This document shows, in pieces, positions 9,590 through 19,145 of a DNA stretch of 64,000 bases; within the stretch, counting starts at the first letter, position 1; each line of letters begins with the position of its first letter. Both the position numbers and the translations under genes were made by a program. Source of the stretch: Neobacillus sp. PS2-9 (GTDB lineage Bacteria; Bacillota; Bacilli; Bacillales; Cytobacillaceae); assembly GCF_030915525.1 (NCBI RefSeq), contig NZ_CP133269.1, positions 1,265,001 through 1,329,000 on the forward strand, given 5' to 3'. The notes below the pieces were generated by a model that worked only from the letters and a program-made list of their open reading frames with translations, was not told the DNA's origin and ran no database searches.

Positions 9590-10639
9590 TTACTTTTTAG
9601 GAATGCTTGTTTTGCTTTGTCTTAAATAGCGTTTATCATTCATAAATAAGCTCCAAAAGTAAATAAAACCAGGAAACAAAATGGCGAAACCAACAATATA
9701 AGTAATAAAAATAGCCCGAAAAGAATTAGGGTCAGTAAAAGCAGAATGAATCGTCACTTCAGGATAGACGATATAAGGCAAATGCGCCTTGCCATATACA
9801 TAACTGGCTACTAAATATTGTGCAGTTATGGCAATAACAGATAGTCGAGGCCAGCCTGGTGTCTTTGTCTTTTGAGATGGCAACAATAAGCCAAGCCCAC
9901 CGACTAAAAAGCAACCAAGTGATAGGTAAAGTAGTGGAAGGTCTTTCATCATTTTTCCATAAATCCAAGCTGCCTCATTTTTTAATGTAAACATAATTAG
10001 AAATGCCATTATTAAAGAAATGGGACCAATAAACAATGCATCTCTCCGATAGACCCGGTAAGCCTCGAATTCCTCAGAGGCTTTGGAATAGTCCGCTAAT
10101 AGAAGTGAGGATAGGAATAGAGTACTTGTTAGGGCAAATCCGAAAAAAGCATATTCATTGGGGCTCGTAAACATTCCAGCTAAATCTAAGGTTTGCCGGT
10201 TCCCTGAGAAATCCACATAGTTTCCATGAGTAATGGGGAGTACACTAATTAATAATCCTGGTATGAGTATACCTGAAATACCAGAAATGTATGTAAGTGG
10301 CTTTTTGTACTCTTCAGCTATATTAGAAAAGACCAAAAACGCACTGCGGATTGAAAGCAGTAATAAGATTAGGCTCCCTGGTACTAATAATATTGTACCC
10401 AGCGTGTAGGCACCTCTCGGAAAAAGACTGTAGACGGCAACAACAAGTGCTACAATAAACGTATTGGTTACCTCCCATGTCGGGGATAGGTAGCGGTTAG
10501 CAATGCTTGTTGCTGTTGCTTTTCTACCGTTAATGTAGAACATCGACCAAAATCCTGCGCCAAAATCCATTGTGGCCATAACAGCATAGATGAACACAAA
10601 TCCCCATAATACTGTTATTGCAAGATAAACATCCAACAT
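9590..10639 (-). CDS. ythB: Cytochrome bd-type quinol oxidase subunit II (YthB/CydB)
   Basis: 349 residues with about eight or nine transmembrane helices. The N-terminus VLWGFVFIYAVMATMDFGAGFW and the YLSPTWEVTNTFIVAL stretch are the conserved CydB signature. It pairs with subunit I to reduce O2 using menaquinol. It starts 14 bases after the cydA-like stop and is co-transcribed. No cydDC assembly genes are in the window. Confidence 0.92.
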   Translation of the reverse strand: MLDVYLAITVLWGFVFIYAVMATMDFGAGFWSMFYINGRKATATSIANRYLSPTWEVTNTFIVALVVAVYSLFPRGAYTLGTILLVPGSLILLLLSIRSAFLVFSNIAEEYKKPLTYISGISGILIPGLLISVLPITHGNYVDFSGNRQTLDLAGMFTSPNEYAFFGFALTSTLFLSSLLLADYSKASEEFEAYRVYRRDALFIGPISLIMAFLIMFTLKNEAAWIYGKMMKDLPLLYLSLGCFLVGGLGLLLPSQKTKTPGWPRLSVIAITAQYLVASYVYGKAHLPYIVYPEVTIHSAFTDPNSFRAIFITYIVGFAILFPGFIYFWSLFMNDKRYLRQSKTSIPKK

Positions 10640-10653
10640 ATTGTTCCACCTTC

Positions 10654-12015
10654 TTATGAATTTGAACTAAACAGTGGTACTCCTTTTTGGTCTGCACGGT
10701 TTAGGTCATCAATAACGCTATTTTTCTTGAAATAATACCGAAGGACAAATAGAACTGAAAAGGCTAAAATCGCATAGACAATCGCAAACAGGATGAATAA
10801 TATTCCCAAATTGGTTGCAGTAGTGACGGAATCCTTCGTAGAAAGCACATGATAAATAGTCCATGGCTGCCTTCCTGTACAAGCAAAGACCCAACCAAAT
10901 TCAATTCCTAAAACCGCCAAAGGGCCAGAAAGCACGTAGAGCCACATTAACCATTTCGGAAAGTGGTCTTTTTTAAATACTCGTTTCCATGCAAGTCCAA
11001 CAAAGGAAAGGAGTATGAGTAGGGAACCGATACCTACCATTCCATTAAACAGGGTATGAACAAACAGTGGCGGCCAGTGTTCTTTAGGGAAATCGTGTAA
11101 CCCTTTAACAACGGTATTAAAACTATTTCCAGCTAAAAAACTTAGTGCCCATGGGATTTCAATCGCCCCTTTTATGGTCTCTGTTTCTCGATCTGTAATT
11201 CCACCAATCGCAAGTGGTGCATGGGACTGAGTTTCAAATAATCCTTCAGCAGCCGCCAGCTTCTCTGGTTGGTATTCATGAAGAAGTTGGGCAGATTCAT
11301 GCCCATTAAGAGCAGTTAATAAGGAAAAAAGGCCGCCAACGATAAGACTCAGCATCAAGGCTTTTTGATGGAATTGATAAACTCTTGAAGAACGATCTGC
11401 TTTTAGCATTTTGTATGCTGAAACCGTTGCTACAATGAAGGCCCCTGTTGTATAAGCAGATAGTGCTACATGACCGGCGGTTACGAAAAAACTTGGATTA
11501 AAGAAAGCTGCCCATGGATCTACATCTACAATCTTTCCATTGACGATATTAAAACCTGCTGGTGTCCCTTCGAAGGCATGGACATTGGTAATCAATACAG
11601 CTGACCCCATTGCTCCAATGGCAACGAGGAGTAAACTCGTAATTCTCATCCATGGGGCAATGCGCTCTGCGGCATAGACATAGATGGACATAAATAAGGC
11701 CTCTATGAAGAAAGCATAAATCTCAATTTGAAAGGGTAATGCCATTACCTTTCCAATCACTTCCATGAACCCGGGCCATAGCAAGGACAGTTGGACCCCG
11801 GCGATGGTACCGGTAGGAATGCCTACACCGAGAAGAACGGCGAATGCTTTTGTCCATCTTTTAGCCATAACAACATACTCAATATCCTTGGTCTTTTGAT
11901 AAATGAGCTCTGCAGTCAAAATCATAAAAGGTAATCCAACCCCAATAGTAGCAAAGATAATATGGAAGCCCATCGTTGTTCCAAATAGACTCCTTGCGAT
12001 TAATAAATCTTCCAT
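10654..12015 (-). CDS. ythA: Cytochrome bd-type quinol oxidase subunit I (YthA/CydA)
   Basis: 453 residues, nine or so helices, short Q-loop form. Haem ligands are recognisable: His18 (MGFHIIF), the b558 His in FVTAGHVALSAYTTGA, and the Met in FNGMVGIG. The quinol-loop pair Lys...Glu is in PEKLAAAEGLFETQ, and both glutamates of the FQIEIYAFFIEALF helix are kept. In the GRQPW region the sequence is GWVFACTGRQPW: the residue aligned with E. coli Glu445 is Cys379. The B. subtilis YthA subgroup appears to share this form, so I call it YthA rather than classical CydA. GAGAGGGAG precedes the ATG at 12015. Confidence 0.92.
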   Translation of the reverse strand: MEDLLIARSLFGTTMGFHIIFATIGVGLPFMILTAELIYQKTKDIEYVVMAKRWTKAFAVLLGVGIPTGTIAGVQLSLLWPGFMEVIGKVMALPFQIEIYAFFIEALFMSIYVYAAERIAPWMRITSLLLVAIGAMGSAVLITNVHAFEGTPAGFNIVNGKIVDVDPWAAFFNPSFFVTAGHVALSAYTTGAFIVATVSAYKMLKADRSSRVYQFHQKALMLSLIVGGLFSLLTALNGHESAQLLHEYQPEKLAAAEGLFETQSHAPLAIGGITDRETETIKGAIEIPWALSFLAGNSFNTVVKGLHDFPKEHWPPLFVHTLFNGMVGIGSLLILLSFVGLAWKRVFKKDHFPKWLMWLYVLSGPLAVLGIEFGWVFACTGRQPWTIYHVLSTKDSVTTATNLGILFILFAIVYAILAFSVLFVLRYYFKKNSVIDDLNRADQKGVPLFSSNS

Positions 12016-12097
12016 GTGAATCTCCCTCTCTAGTTAAACACGTATGAATGTATTGTTTACATGTTAAGGAGGAATATGTAAATATTTCTATTCATAT

Positions 12098-12125
12098 AAA
12101 AAAAACCTCCCGAAGGAATCGGGAG
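12098..12125 (-). terminator. Terminator of znuA
   Basis: Stem CTCCCG/CGGGAG (12107-12112 with 12120-12125) followed on the minus strand by a run of eight T residues. Confidence 0.8.
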
Positions 12126-12133
12126 ATAGACCA

Positions 12134-13078
12134 TTAGTTATTCAGTGCAGTTTTTAATGATTCTAGATTTTTAGACATTAAAGTAAAATAGGTTTCCTTG
12201 TTCTTGATGTTGTCTTTGGTCAGGATAGCAAGGTTGTGAATCGGCAATGCTCTTGCTCCAATTTCCTTTTGAACGACTCTTCCTAGTTTCGATTGGACAT
12301 TTTGTTCGAAAAGAATATAGTGTAAGCCGTCATGATCAGCAATTGAGATTATTTTTTCAAGTTCTTTTTGTGTAGGTTCATTCGTTGTTGAAAGTCCGGA
12401 AATACTAATTTGTTCAATCCCATACCGTTTTTCCCAGTAACCAAATGCAGCATGGGTAACGATTATTTTTTTATGTTTTGCAGTTGAAATCGTCTGCTGA
12501 TATTGGGTATTGAGTTCATCTAGTTCAGTTGCCAGCTTTTGATAATTGGCCTCAAAAAGGTCTTTATTTTTCGGCATTTCTTTAGTTAATCTATCACGAA
12601 TTACGGCTGCCATTTCCTTTGAATAGATAGGATCAAGCCATACATGTGGGTTAACATCACCATGGTGCTCATGGTCGTCTGTCTCTTCTTCGTGAAGAGT
12701 GCTATCTTCCTTTGGCAGTTGAAGTTGATCCGCAACAGACACCAACTTTACATTTTCATTTTTTAATGTACCTTCTGCCTTTTCTACAAAGCCTTCAAGT
12801 CCAAGTCCAATATAGAATAATAAGTCTGAATCAGCCAAATTCATCATATCTTTTTGGGATGGCTCAAAAGTATGTTCATCGGCACCTGGTGGATAAATGG
12901 TTTTTACATCGACCAAGTTACCTCCAATCCGTTCTGTAAAATATTGCAAGGGGAAAACCGTTGTATAAATCGTTAATTTGTCTTTTTTTGATTGTGACGG
13001 TTGGGTACCGTCAGAACATGCAGATAAAATAAGTGTTAATAGCAACAACAGAGAAAGTAGTAGAATAATTTTTTTCAT
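12134..13078 (-). CDS. znuA: Zinc ABC transporter substrate-binding lipoprotein (ZnuA/AdcA type)
   Basis: 314 residues, cluster A-I solute-binding protein. A signal peptide ends in the lipobox LILSAC, so it is anchored outside the membrane. TTVFPLQYFTERIGG and PPGADEHTFEPSQKD are the family signature; the His/acidic loop around DDHEHHGDVNPHVWLDP is characteristic of zinc rather than manganese binders. The permease and ATPase partners are not adjacent. A Zur-like box overlaps its promoter. GAGGAG precedes the ATG at 13078. Confidence 0.93.
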   Translation of the reverse strand: MKKIILLLSLLLLLTLILSACSDGTQPSQSKKDKLTIYTTVFPLQYFTERIGGNLVDVKTIYPPGADEHTFEPSQKDMMNLADSDLLFYIGLGLEGFVEKAEGTLKNENVKLVSVADQLQLPKEDSTLHEEETDDHEHHGDVNPHVWLDPIYSKEMAAVIRDRLTKEMPKNKDLFEANYQKLATELDELNTQYQQTISTAKHKKIIVTHAAFGYWEKRYGIEQISISGLSTTNEPTQKELEKIISIADHDGLHYILFEQNVQSKLGRVVQKEIGARALPIHNLAILTKDNIKNKETYFTLMSKNLESLKTALNN

Positions 13079-13103
13079 AAAAACTCCTCATCCTATATTT
13101 AAA

Positions 13104-13130
13104 TCGGATTTATTACGATTTGTTTGTCAA
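13104..13130 (-). promoter_or_regulatory. znuA promoter with Zur-like operator
   Basis: On the minus strand TTGACA (13130-13125) is followed by TCGTAATAAATCCGA at 13118-13104. This differs from the 7-1-7 B. subtilis Zur palindrome TCGTAATNATTACGA at two positions. The box covers the spacer/-10 region and ends 25 nt before the znuA ATG, a position suited to repression when zinc is ample. No clean -10 hexamer was found. Confidence 0.65.
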
Positions 13131-13287
13131 AAAAAATTTAGAATAGTAATAAGAAAAAATAGTGTATAATACGGAACGATTCCGATTTCCTCTAGTATCT
13201 TACAAAAAAAAAACTATAAATGCAAGTATAATATTTGTTTCAAACTAGGCATATTATGTATGCTTAGATAGAAGGGTGGGATTATTA

Positions 13288-13860
13288 ATGGAAAAATCAA
13301 CAATATTAAATGAAATTTTAGAGTTTAATCATCAATTTGTCGAAAAACATGAATATGAGAAATATGAAACAACCAAATTCCCAAATAAAAAAATGGTCAT
13401 CCTTACTTGTATGGATACACGTTTATTGGAATTATTGCCTAAGGCTTTAAACTTAGGTAATGGGGATGCGAAGATTGTTAAAAATGCAGGAGCAATTGTC
13501 TCACATCCGTATGGAAGTATTATGAGGAGTATTCTCATCGCTTTATATCAATTAAAAGCGCAGGAGGTTTTAGTAATAGCTCACCATGATTGTGGAATGA
13601 GTGGTATGAAGGCAGAACCTGTGATTGAGAATATGAAGGAGCGGGGGGTTTCTGAGGAAACGTTCAATATACTTACATATTCTGGGATTGATATTAAACA
13701 ATGGTTGCATGGTTTTGATAATGTAACAGAGAGCGTAGAAAATAGTGTAAGCATTATTAAAAACCATCCATTAATGCCGAAGGATGTTCCGGTTCATGGC
13801 TTAGTCATTGATCCGAAAACAGGAAAACTAGATTTAGTTGTCGATGGGTACAAAAATTAA
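13288..13860 (+). CDS. ytiB: Beta-class carbonic anhydrase (YtiB)
   Basis: 190 residues from ATG 13288 (GAAGGGTGGG upstream); an in-frame GTG at 13276 sits inside the ribosome site and is unlikely to be used. Zinc ligands and the catalytic dyad are visible: Cys41-x-Asp43-x-Arg45 (CMDTR) and HHDCGM at 99-104 with Cys102. Reversible CO2 hydration, cytoplasmic. Its stop overlaps the end of convergent yidD by 4 bases. It is close to znuA, consistent with but not proof of a zinc link. Confidence 0.93.
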   Translation: MEKSTILNEILEFNHQFVEKHEYEKYETTKFPNKKMVILTCMDTRLLELLPKALNLGNGDAKIVKNAGAIVSHPYGSIMRSILIALYQLKAQEVLVIAHHDCGMSGMKAEPVIENMKERGVSEETFNILTYSGIDIKQWLHGFDNVTESVENSVSIIKNHPLMPKDVPVHGLVIDPKTGKLDLVVDGYKN

Positions 13861-14093
13861 TGCTTCTCTTTATCAGGAACAGGATCTAAGCCTCCTGGAT
13901 GAAAAGGATGACACTTTACTATCCGTTTGATGGTAAGCCAGCCGCCCTTGAAGGCACCAAACCGTTGAATAGCCTCTAAACCGTAATGAGAACATGTGGG
14001 ATAGAAGCGGCATGTTGGTGGTTTGATGGGTGAAATTACAATTTGGTAAAAACGAATGAATGAAATAAAAATTTTTTTCAACACGGCTTTCAC
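13857..14093 (-). CDS. yidD: Membrane protein insertion efficiency factor YidD (YtjA)
   Basis: 78 residues with the invariant YidD pattern: an amphipathic N-terminal helix, [28 protein letters not shown], then [24 protein letters not shown]. It assists YidC/SpoIIIJ insertion of membrane proteins at the inner face of the membrane. Three cysteines and the PTCSHY motif are intact. B. subtilis ytjA is in the same neighbourhood. The 3' end overlaps ytiB. Confidence 0.95.
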   Translation of the reverse strand: MKAVLKKIFISFIRFYQIVISPIKPPTCRFYPTCSHYGLEAIQRFGAFKGGWLTIKRIVKCHPFHPGGLDPVPDKEKH

Positions 14094-14225
14094 TCCCTAA
14101 TTACGATTAATGTAAACATACCATATTTTATAATGTACGTCTAAATGCTTAACTGTACTAAGTAGATGAAAAAACTTGGTTTTTGCGGTATAGTAGTAGG
14201 TAGATTATAAAAGGAGTGATTCTTA

Positions 14226-14699
14226 ATGCCTTCAGTTGAAAGCTTTGATTTAGATCATAATGCTGTTAAAGCCCCTTATGTAAGACATTGTGGTGTTCAT
14301 AAGGTAGGTAGTGACGGGATTGTAAATAAATATGATATTCGTTTTTGCCAGCCAAACAAGCAAGCTATGAAACCAGATGCGATTCATACATTGGAGCACT
14401 TGCTTGCGTTTAATATTCGCAAGCATTCAGAGAAGTACGATCACTTTGATATTATTGACATCTCACCAATGGGCTGCCAAACAGGATATTACCTAGTGGT
14501 AAGCGGTGAACCAACGGTAGAGGAGATTATCGATCTTCTTGAGGATACTATGAAGGATGCAGTTGAAATCATTGATATCCCTGCTGCAAATGAAAGACAA
14601 TGCGGTCAAGCAAAACTGCATGATTTAGAAGGTGCAAAACGCTTAATGCGTTTCTGGCTTGAGCAAAGTAAAGAGGATTTAAAACAGGTATTTGCATAA
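14226..14699 (+). CDS. luxS: S-ribosylhomocysteine lyase LuxS
   Basis: 157 residues. Cleaves S-ribosylhomocysteine to homocysteine and DPD, recycling the SAM by-product and giving the AI-2 precursor. Metal ligands His54 and His58 (HTLEH), Cys126 (RQCGQ), catalytic Glu57 and Cys84 (PMGCQT) are all present. AAGGAGTG precedes ATG 14226. It stands as a single gene with its own terminator. It links with metK, speD and the cysK-like gene in this window. Confidence 0.98.
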   Translation: MPSVESFDLDHNAVKAPYVRHCGVHKVGSDGIVNKYDIRFCQPNKQAMKPDAIHTLEHLLAFNIRKHSEKYDHFDIIDISPMGCQTGYYLVVSGEPTVEEIIDLLEDTMKDAVEIIDIPAANERQCGQAKLHDLEGAKRLMRFWLEQSKEDLKQVFA

Positions 14700-14704
14700 A
14701 AAAT

Positions 14705-14740
14705 ATAAAGAGGCTGACTCGGGTCAACCTCTTTATTTCG
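14705..14740. terminator. Terminator of luxS
   Basis: A 14-bp stem with one mismatch (14705-14718 with 14723-14736), tetraloop TCGG. The right arm reaches the last codon of the convergent small membrane gene, so it probably serves both. Confidence 0.85.
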
Positions 14741-14906
14741 GCTTATTTTCCTGATTACTCTCTTGTTTATTCAGGTGGTCAATATGAGCATTTTCTTCTA
14801 AAGAATCGATTGTATGTTTATAGGAATAGGCCTTGGAAGTGGTTACTACAGCTAATAGTAAAACAACAATGACAATGACAATACAAACGACAAATACCGT
14901 ATACAA
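14733..14906 (-). CDS. Small single-span membrane protein, YtzI-like
   Basis: I choose the TTG at 14906 (57 residues starting MYTVFVV) because AAGGAGG lies 9 nt upstream; an ATG at 14942 would add 12 residues upstream of that ribosome site. One N-terminal transmembrane helix (about residues 4-24) precedes SKAYSYKHTIDSLEENAH and a polar tail. This resembles the small YtzI-type proteins of Bacillus; the assignment is from memory of the pattern. Function unknown. Confidence 0.65.
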   Translation of the reverse strand: MYTVFVVCIVIVIVVLLLAVVTTSKAYSYKHTIDSLEENAHIDHLNKQESNQENKPK

Positions 14907-14982
14907 AGCTATGGCCTCCTTGACTCCTTGTTCTTCTCCCATTGTATCATGAATAGACCTTTATTGATAAAAAACAATTAAA

Positions 14983-15008
14983 AAGGAAGCTGATTGGACA
15001 GCCTCCTT
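14983..15008 (-). terminator. Terminator of the DUF6154-type gene
   Basis: A 10-bp stem with one wobble (14983-14992 with 14999-15008), followed on the minus strand by a T-rich tail. Confidence 0.75.
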
Positions 15009-15035
15009 AATCTGATTTTCCAATGGTATGTACAA

Positions 15036-15293
15036 TCAATGAATATTTCTAGGATAATAAGTATTTGTGCGAAGTTGCCCATATTCTTCCTGTGCAAATT
15101 TCCCTTTAAGACTTTCTATTAAGTAAAGCCCCATTAAATCATACAGTTCTTGTTTATCCATTTCTTGAATTAAGGCTAGAAGATCTTCATGTGTCATTTC
15201 TTCTAAAAAGGCAAATGTAAGCATATCAATATCCTCTTCGTCACCAGTTAGCTTATTTCGATACATTTCATATAACTCATCGACCAATTTCAA
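15036..15293 (-). CDS. Small acidic cytosolic protein (DUF6154-like)
   Basis: 85 residues starting MKLVDELYEMYRNKL from a TTG at 15293, chosen because AAGGAGGTG sits 7 nt upstream; an ATG at 15329 lies before that ribosome site. Strongly acidic and helical, with repeated Leu/Glu patterns (DMLTFAFLEEMTHEDLLALIQEMDKQELYDLMGLY). No membrane segment. It resembles a conserved Bacillus family of unknown function; no catalytic residues can be recognised. Confidence 0.7.
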   Translation of the reverse strand: MKLVDELYEMYRNKLTGDEEDIDMLTFAFLEEMTHEDLLALIQEMDKQELYDLMGLYLIESLKGKFAQEEYGQLRTNTYYPRNIH

Positions 15294-15507
15294 TTGCCAC
15301 ACCTCCTTAGAATAATCATTTACATTCATAACTTATTGAATTCCCATATTAAGATAAAATAAACCCTTGGAAAAAATTGACTGAAAAATCTGTTTTCTTG
15401 ATTGTATGCTCATTATAGCGTATTCATATCTAAAAAAAAGTCGAAATTTGAAAAAGAATAAATTTTTCTCATTTGTGGACTACTATAGGTAAAAGGGGAT
15501 GACATTG

Positions 15508-15831
15508 ATGAGTGAGCAAAAGAAAACGTATTATATAGATGTTGGAACGGGTGAAATTTCACAAAGTGCCACTAGCTCGACATGGAGTTATAAAATTCAA
15601 GCTGACGATGAAGAAATAACCCAGCTGCGCGAACTGTTTGATGAAAATTACTCCACTGAGTGGCAGAACTTTTTTAGAGCCCATGTTCCTTATGTTCAGT
15701 ATCATTATGACAGAGAAAACGATGCGTATGATCAAACTATTCAGAGAGTATATGGAATGCTCCACAAATTAGGCGATGACGAGGCAAAAAATCATATTGA
15801 TAGTATGAATATCTTACCTAAACAAGAATAA
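15508..15831 (+). CDS. Conserved hypothetical protein upstream of ytkD
   Basis: 107 residues from ATG 15508 (AAGGGG 9 nt upstream; the ATG at 15499 touches the ribosome site). Begins MSEQKKTYYIDVGTGEISQ, then an acidic segment DDEEITQLRELFDENYSTEW and aromatic AHVPYVQYHYDRENDAYDQ, ending in a charged helix. Soluble, no known motif. I do not recognise its function. It has its own terminator and is separate from ytkD. Confidence 0.75.
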   Translation: MSEQKKTYYIDVGTGEISQSATSSTWSYKIQADDEEITQLRELFDENYSTEWQNFFRAHVPYVQYHYDRENDAYDQTIQRVYGMLHKLGDDEAKNHIDSMNILPKQE

Positions 15832-15842
15832 TGGCAAGTAAC

Positions 15843-15879
15843 AGGCTGACTCCTTAGTTTTTGAGTCAGTCTCTTTTTT
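15843..15879 (+). terminator. Terminator before ytkD
   Basis: A 10-bp stem with one G-U pair (15843-15852 with 15863-15872), 10-nt loop, then a T run. Confidence 0.8.
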
Positions 15880-15922
15880 CGCTTATAATAAAAGTATATT
15901 GAAAAAATAGGGCGGTTTTTTA

Positions 15923-16396
15923 ATGATACAGTTTTTCGATCAGAATAGAAATAAAGTAGAACTTGATTTCAAACAAAAAGCCTTTAAAGAAGAGGCCAAA
16001 CATGTACTGGTTATCTGCCAGCAAGGGGACAAGTGGCTTTTAACGAATCATAAGAAAAGAGGCCTCGAATTTCCTGGTGGAAAAGTAGAACCCTTTGAAA
16101 CCCTTGAAGAAGCAGCAAGAAGAGAGACCTTTGAAGAAACAGGTGCCATTTTGGGACAACTACAATTTGTTGCAGAGTATAAAGTGAGCGATCAAAACAG
16201 TTCATTTGTTAAAGCAGTTTTTTGGGGACAAGTAAAAGAAATGGATAGGACGAACAACTATCATGAAACAAATGGGCCTGTCATGCTCGAGGGAGATGTA
16301 TTGGAATTAAGAATGGGAAATCAGTTTAGTTTTATTATGAAGGATCAAGTCATTGAAGAATGTATCCATCATATTAACCAAAAATCAAAAGAATAG
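15923..16396 (+). CDS. ytkD: Nudix nucleoside triphosphatase YtkD
   Basis: 157 residues. The Nudix box is clear: GGKVEPFETLEEAARRETFEETGA (residues about 53-76, matching GX5EX7REXXEEXG). In B. subtilis YtkD hydrolyses oxidised and canonical (d)NTPs and is linked to sporulation and oxidative-damage protection. ATG 15923 follows the weak ribosome site GGGCGG. It is convergent with ytlD. Function is assigned by family and by synteny with the ytk-ytl region. Confidence 0.88.
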   Translation: MIQFFDQNRNKVELDFKQKAFKEEAKHVLVICQQGDKWLLTNHKKRGLEFPGGKVEPFETLEEAARRETFEETGAILGQLQFVAEYKVSDQNSSFVKAVFWGQVKEMDRTNNYHETNGPVMLEGDVLELRMGNQFSFIMKDQVIEECIHHINQKSKE

Positions 16397-16417
16397 TGGA
16401 AGCCTCTCCGCAATCCA

Positions 16418-17224
16418 CTACTCTTTGATTAGTTTCTTTTCCAACAATTCAACCAACTGATACATAAGCGTGGCAACTACAGCAATCACTAAAAGTGATA
16501 AGAATACCAGTGTAAAATTAAACACTTGGAAACCGTAGATAATCATGTATCCAAGTCCACGGGAAGAAACAAGAAATTCTCCAACAATAACACCTACCCA
16601 GGATAGACCGACATTTACTTTTAAAGTAGAAATCATCGTCGGAAAGCTTGCAGGTAAAATAGCTTCCTTAAAGCACTGAAGACGTGATGCCCCAAATGTT
16701 TGCAATACCTTTAAGTAGTTGGGGTCTACCTCCTTAAAGGACGTATACACTACAATAGTGGTAATGATGATAGAGATGATCGCACCCATGGCAATGATAG
16801 AAGGATACCCAGGGCTCAAGGCTACAATTAATATCGGTCCCAGTGCTACTTTGGGCATAGCATTTAAAATAACCAAATAGGGATCGAGGATCTTTTGTAT
16901 CCTAGGTGACCACCAAAGGACGGCAGCCAGTATGGTTCCTAATAAGGTTCCAAGAATAAATCCACAAATGGTCTCCGTTAAGGTGACACCTAAATTGGAT
17001 AGTAATGAACCATCTTGGATTTTATCTAAAAATAAATTCCATATTTTAGATGGGGAACTAAAGATCAATGGATCGATCCATTGCTTTTGACTGGATAGTT
17101 CCCAACTAGAGAAAAAGGCGATAAAAATAACAGCTTGATAAAATCGGATCCATCTTTGTTCAATTTTTAAAGTATGAATGTACTTTTTATGGAGGAGTGC
17201 TACCTTATTCTTGTTCTGGTTCAA
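16418..17224 (-). CDS. ytlD: ABC transporter permease YtlD (SsuC/TauC type)
   Basis: Six hydrophobic segments and the BPD_transp_1 EAA-type loop ([25 protein letters not shown]). 268 residues when started from the TTG at 17224, which overlaps the end of ytlC by 20 bases; AAGGAG lies 10 nt upstream. Works with YtlC and YtlA as an importer of the nitrate/sulfonate/taurine superfamily. Last gene of ytlACD. Confidence 0.88.
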   Translation of the reverse strand: MNQNKNKVALLHKKYIHTLKIEQRWIRFYQAVIFIAFFSSWELSSQKQWIDPLIFSSPSKIWNLFLDKIQDGSLLSNLGVTLTETICGFILGTLLGTILAAVLWWSPRIQKILDPYLVILNAMPKVALGPILIVALSPGYPSIIAMGAIISIIITTIVVYTSFKEVDPNYLKVLQTFGASRLQCFKEAILPASFPTMISTLKVNVGLSWVGVIVGEFLVSSRGLGYMIIYGFQVFNFTLVFLSLLVIAVVATLMYQLVELLEKKLIKE

Positions 17225-17981
17225 GAGATTCCAACTCCTTCCATATCATTTGAAAGATATCTGGATACAATTCATGATTCCTTGCTTCAAAGGGTGACAG
17301 CCTTTTTAACTCCTCAGGCATTTCAAACGTCTTGTAAATCCTTCCAGGACTTGGTGAGAGCAAATAGACACGATCACTCATCGCAATGGCTTCGCCAATA
17401 TCATGGGTAACAAGAATGGCTGTTTTACCAAAGGTTTTTAATGTTCGTGAAACCAGGTCCTCAAGTTTAAGCTTTGTTTGATAATCAAGTGCAGAAAAAG
17501 GTTCATCAAGCATAAGCAGTTTTGGTTGTGTCGCTAGTGTCCGAACAAGGGCGACCCTCTGTCGCATGCCGCCAGATAATTGCTTAGGGAGTTGCTTCTC
17601 CACTCCACTTAAGCCAATTTGCTCAAGTAAGTCTAAGGTACTTGCTCTCGTTTGTTTATTTAACTGATTGGATAATATCAGCCCGATCAAGATATTTTCC
17701 TCAATCGTTTTCCAAGGGAACAAATAATCCTGCTGAAGCATGTAGCCAATTTCATTTTTAGCGGTTGAAACGGGTTGACCCTCTAACAATATCGTTCCTT
17801 GTGTCGGTTTAAGTAAACTGGATATGATCGATAGCAAGGTGGTTTTTCCACAGCCACTAGGGCCGAGGAGGGAGATAAATTCTCCTTCCTCAACTGTTAG
17901 TGAAATATCGGAGAGGGCCGTGGTGGCATTAGCTTTGGTAAAATATATGTGCTGGACATCTTGAATGGTTAAAAAACTCAT
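17205..17981 (-). CDS. ytlC: ABC transporter ATP-binding protein YtlC
   Basis: 258 residues. Walker [13 protein letters not shown]-loop [11 protein letters not shown], signature [16 protein letters not shown], Walker [13 protein letters not shown] and the H-loop VTHDIGEA are all intact. It energises the YtlD permease. ATG at 17981; it follows ytlA by 21 bases. Confidence 0.93.
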   Translation of the reverse strand: MSFLTIQDVQHIYFTKANATTALSDISLTVEEGEFISLLGPSGCGKTTLLSIISSLLKPTQGTILLEGQPVSTAKNEIGYMLQQDYLFPWKTIEENILIGLILSNQLNKQTRASTLDLLEQIGLSGVEKQLPKQLSGGMRQRVALVRTLATQPKLLMLDEPFSALDYQTKLKLEDLVSRTLKTFGKTAILVTHDIGEAIAMSDRVYLLSPSPGRIYKTFEMPEELKRLSPFEARNHELYPDIFQMIWKELESLEPEQE

Positions 17982-18002
17982 ATGGACGGCCTCCCTATCC
18001 TA

Positions 18003-19019
18003 TTATTTTTTGATTACTTTTGAAGCGATTTCCGTATTCACTAGGGTTTTATGATCCACCTCTTTTGGAAGCTCGCCAGCTTCGTTCATAATGTTTTGGA
18101 GATTATTCCATTCTTCTTCGTCTAGGATAGGATCTGTGGCAAAGGAGCCTTGGCTTTTATAACGGTCAACAACGGTTTTCATAATCTCAAAATCTGTGTC
18201 AGGGAAGTATGGTTCTACGGCCTTAGCAATTTCTTCGGCACTGTGGGATTCTACCCATTGCTGGGCTTTATAAATGGCTCTCGTGAATTTTTCAACCGTA
18301 CTCTTATGTTCTTTCAAGTAGCTTTCCTTGGTCATGAATGTTGTATAAGGGACATGGCCGGATTCTTTACCGAAGGAAGCAACAATGTGACCTTTACCCT
18401 CTTTTTCAAAAATGCTCGCTGTTGGTTCAAATAGCTGAACGAACTCACCTGTGCCAGAGGCAAAAGCATTCGCAATATTGGCAAAATCGATGTTTTGGAT
18501 GAGATTTAAATCCTTTTGTGGATCGATTCCATGTTTCTTAAGAACGAACTCACCAACCATTTGAGGCATACCGCCTTTGCGCTGACCTAAAAAGGTTTTT
18601 CCTTTTAGTAAATCCCAAGAGAAATTGTCAATTTTGTCTCTTGAAACAAGGAAAGTGCCATCTGTCTGGGTGAGTTGGGCAAAATTGATTACTGGGTCAT
18701 TAGCCCCTTGAGCGTAGACATAAATGGATGTTTCCGAGCCGACTAGTGCAATATCTGCCCCTCCAGAAAGTAAGGCCGTCATCGTCTTGTCACCGCCAGC
18801 TGTCGTTGCCAGTGTGACGTCCAAGCCTTCCTCTTTAAAAAATCCTTTAGATAGGGCAACATATTGAGGGGCATAGAAAATGGAACGTGTCACTTCTGCA
18901 ATACGAACCTTTTCTAGTTTCTTTGGTTCATTCGTGGAATCATTATTACAAGCGGCTAATGAAATCATAAGTATACCGATAAGAAGAAAGGAGAAACTGA
19001 ATCTTATCCATTTTTTCAT
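18003..19019 (-). CDS. ytlA: ABC transporter substrate-binding lipoprotein YtlA (SsuA/THI5-like)
   Basis: 338 residues. Signal peptide with lipobox ISLAAC, then the NMT1/THI5 fold: VRIAEVTRSIFYAPQYVALSKGFFKEEGLDV and ATTAGGDKTMTALLSGGADIALVG. The family imports sulfonates, thiamine precursors or riboflavin-like compounds; the ligand cannot be read from sequence. No TPP or other recognisable riboswitch lies in the 126 bases before it. AAGGAGG precedes the ATG. First gene of ytlACD. Confidence 0.88.
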   Translation of the reverse strand: MKKWIRFSFSFLLIGILMISLAACNNDSTNEPKKLEKVRIAEVTRSIFYAPQYVALSKGFFKEEGLDVTLATTAGGDKTMTALLSGGADIALVGSETSIYVYAQGANDPVINFAQLTQTDGTFLVSRDKIDNFSWDLLKGKTFLGQRKGGMPQMVGEFVLKKHGIDPQKDLNLIQNIDFANIANAFASGTGEFVQLFEPTASIFEKEGKGHIVASFGKESGHVPYTTFMTKESYLKEHKSTVEKFTRAIYKAQQWVESHSAEEIAKAVEPYFPDTDFEIMKTVVDRYKSQGSFATDPILDEEEWNNLQNIMNEAGELPKEVDHKTLVNTEIASKVIKK

Positions 19020-19145
19020 ACAAAAAAACCTCCTTATTTCCGTAAAGGAATCTGGGCTAATTGCCTAAGATATCGTATGAAGTTGAGAAAAATGTGTGAA
19101 TGCCTAGGAACAAATAATTTCTTAATATACAAGGGAAGAATTGAA

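Noticed and set aside
18003..19145. TPP or other riboswitch before the ytlACD transporter
   Set aside because: The 126 bases between ytlA and ytmA lack conserved thi-box or related motifs.
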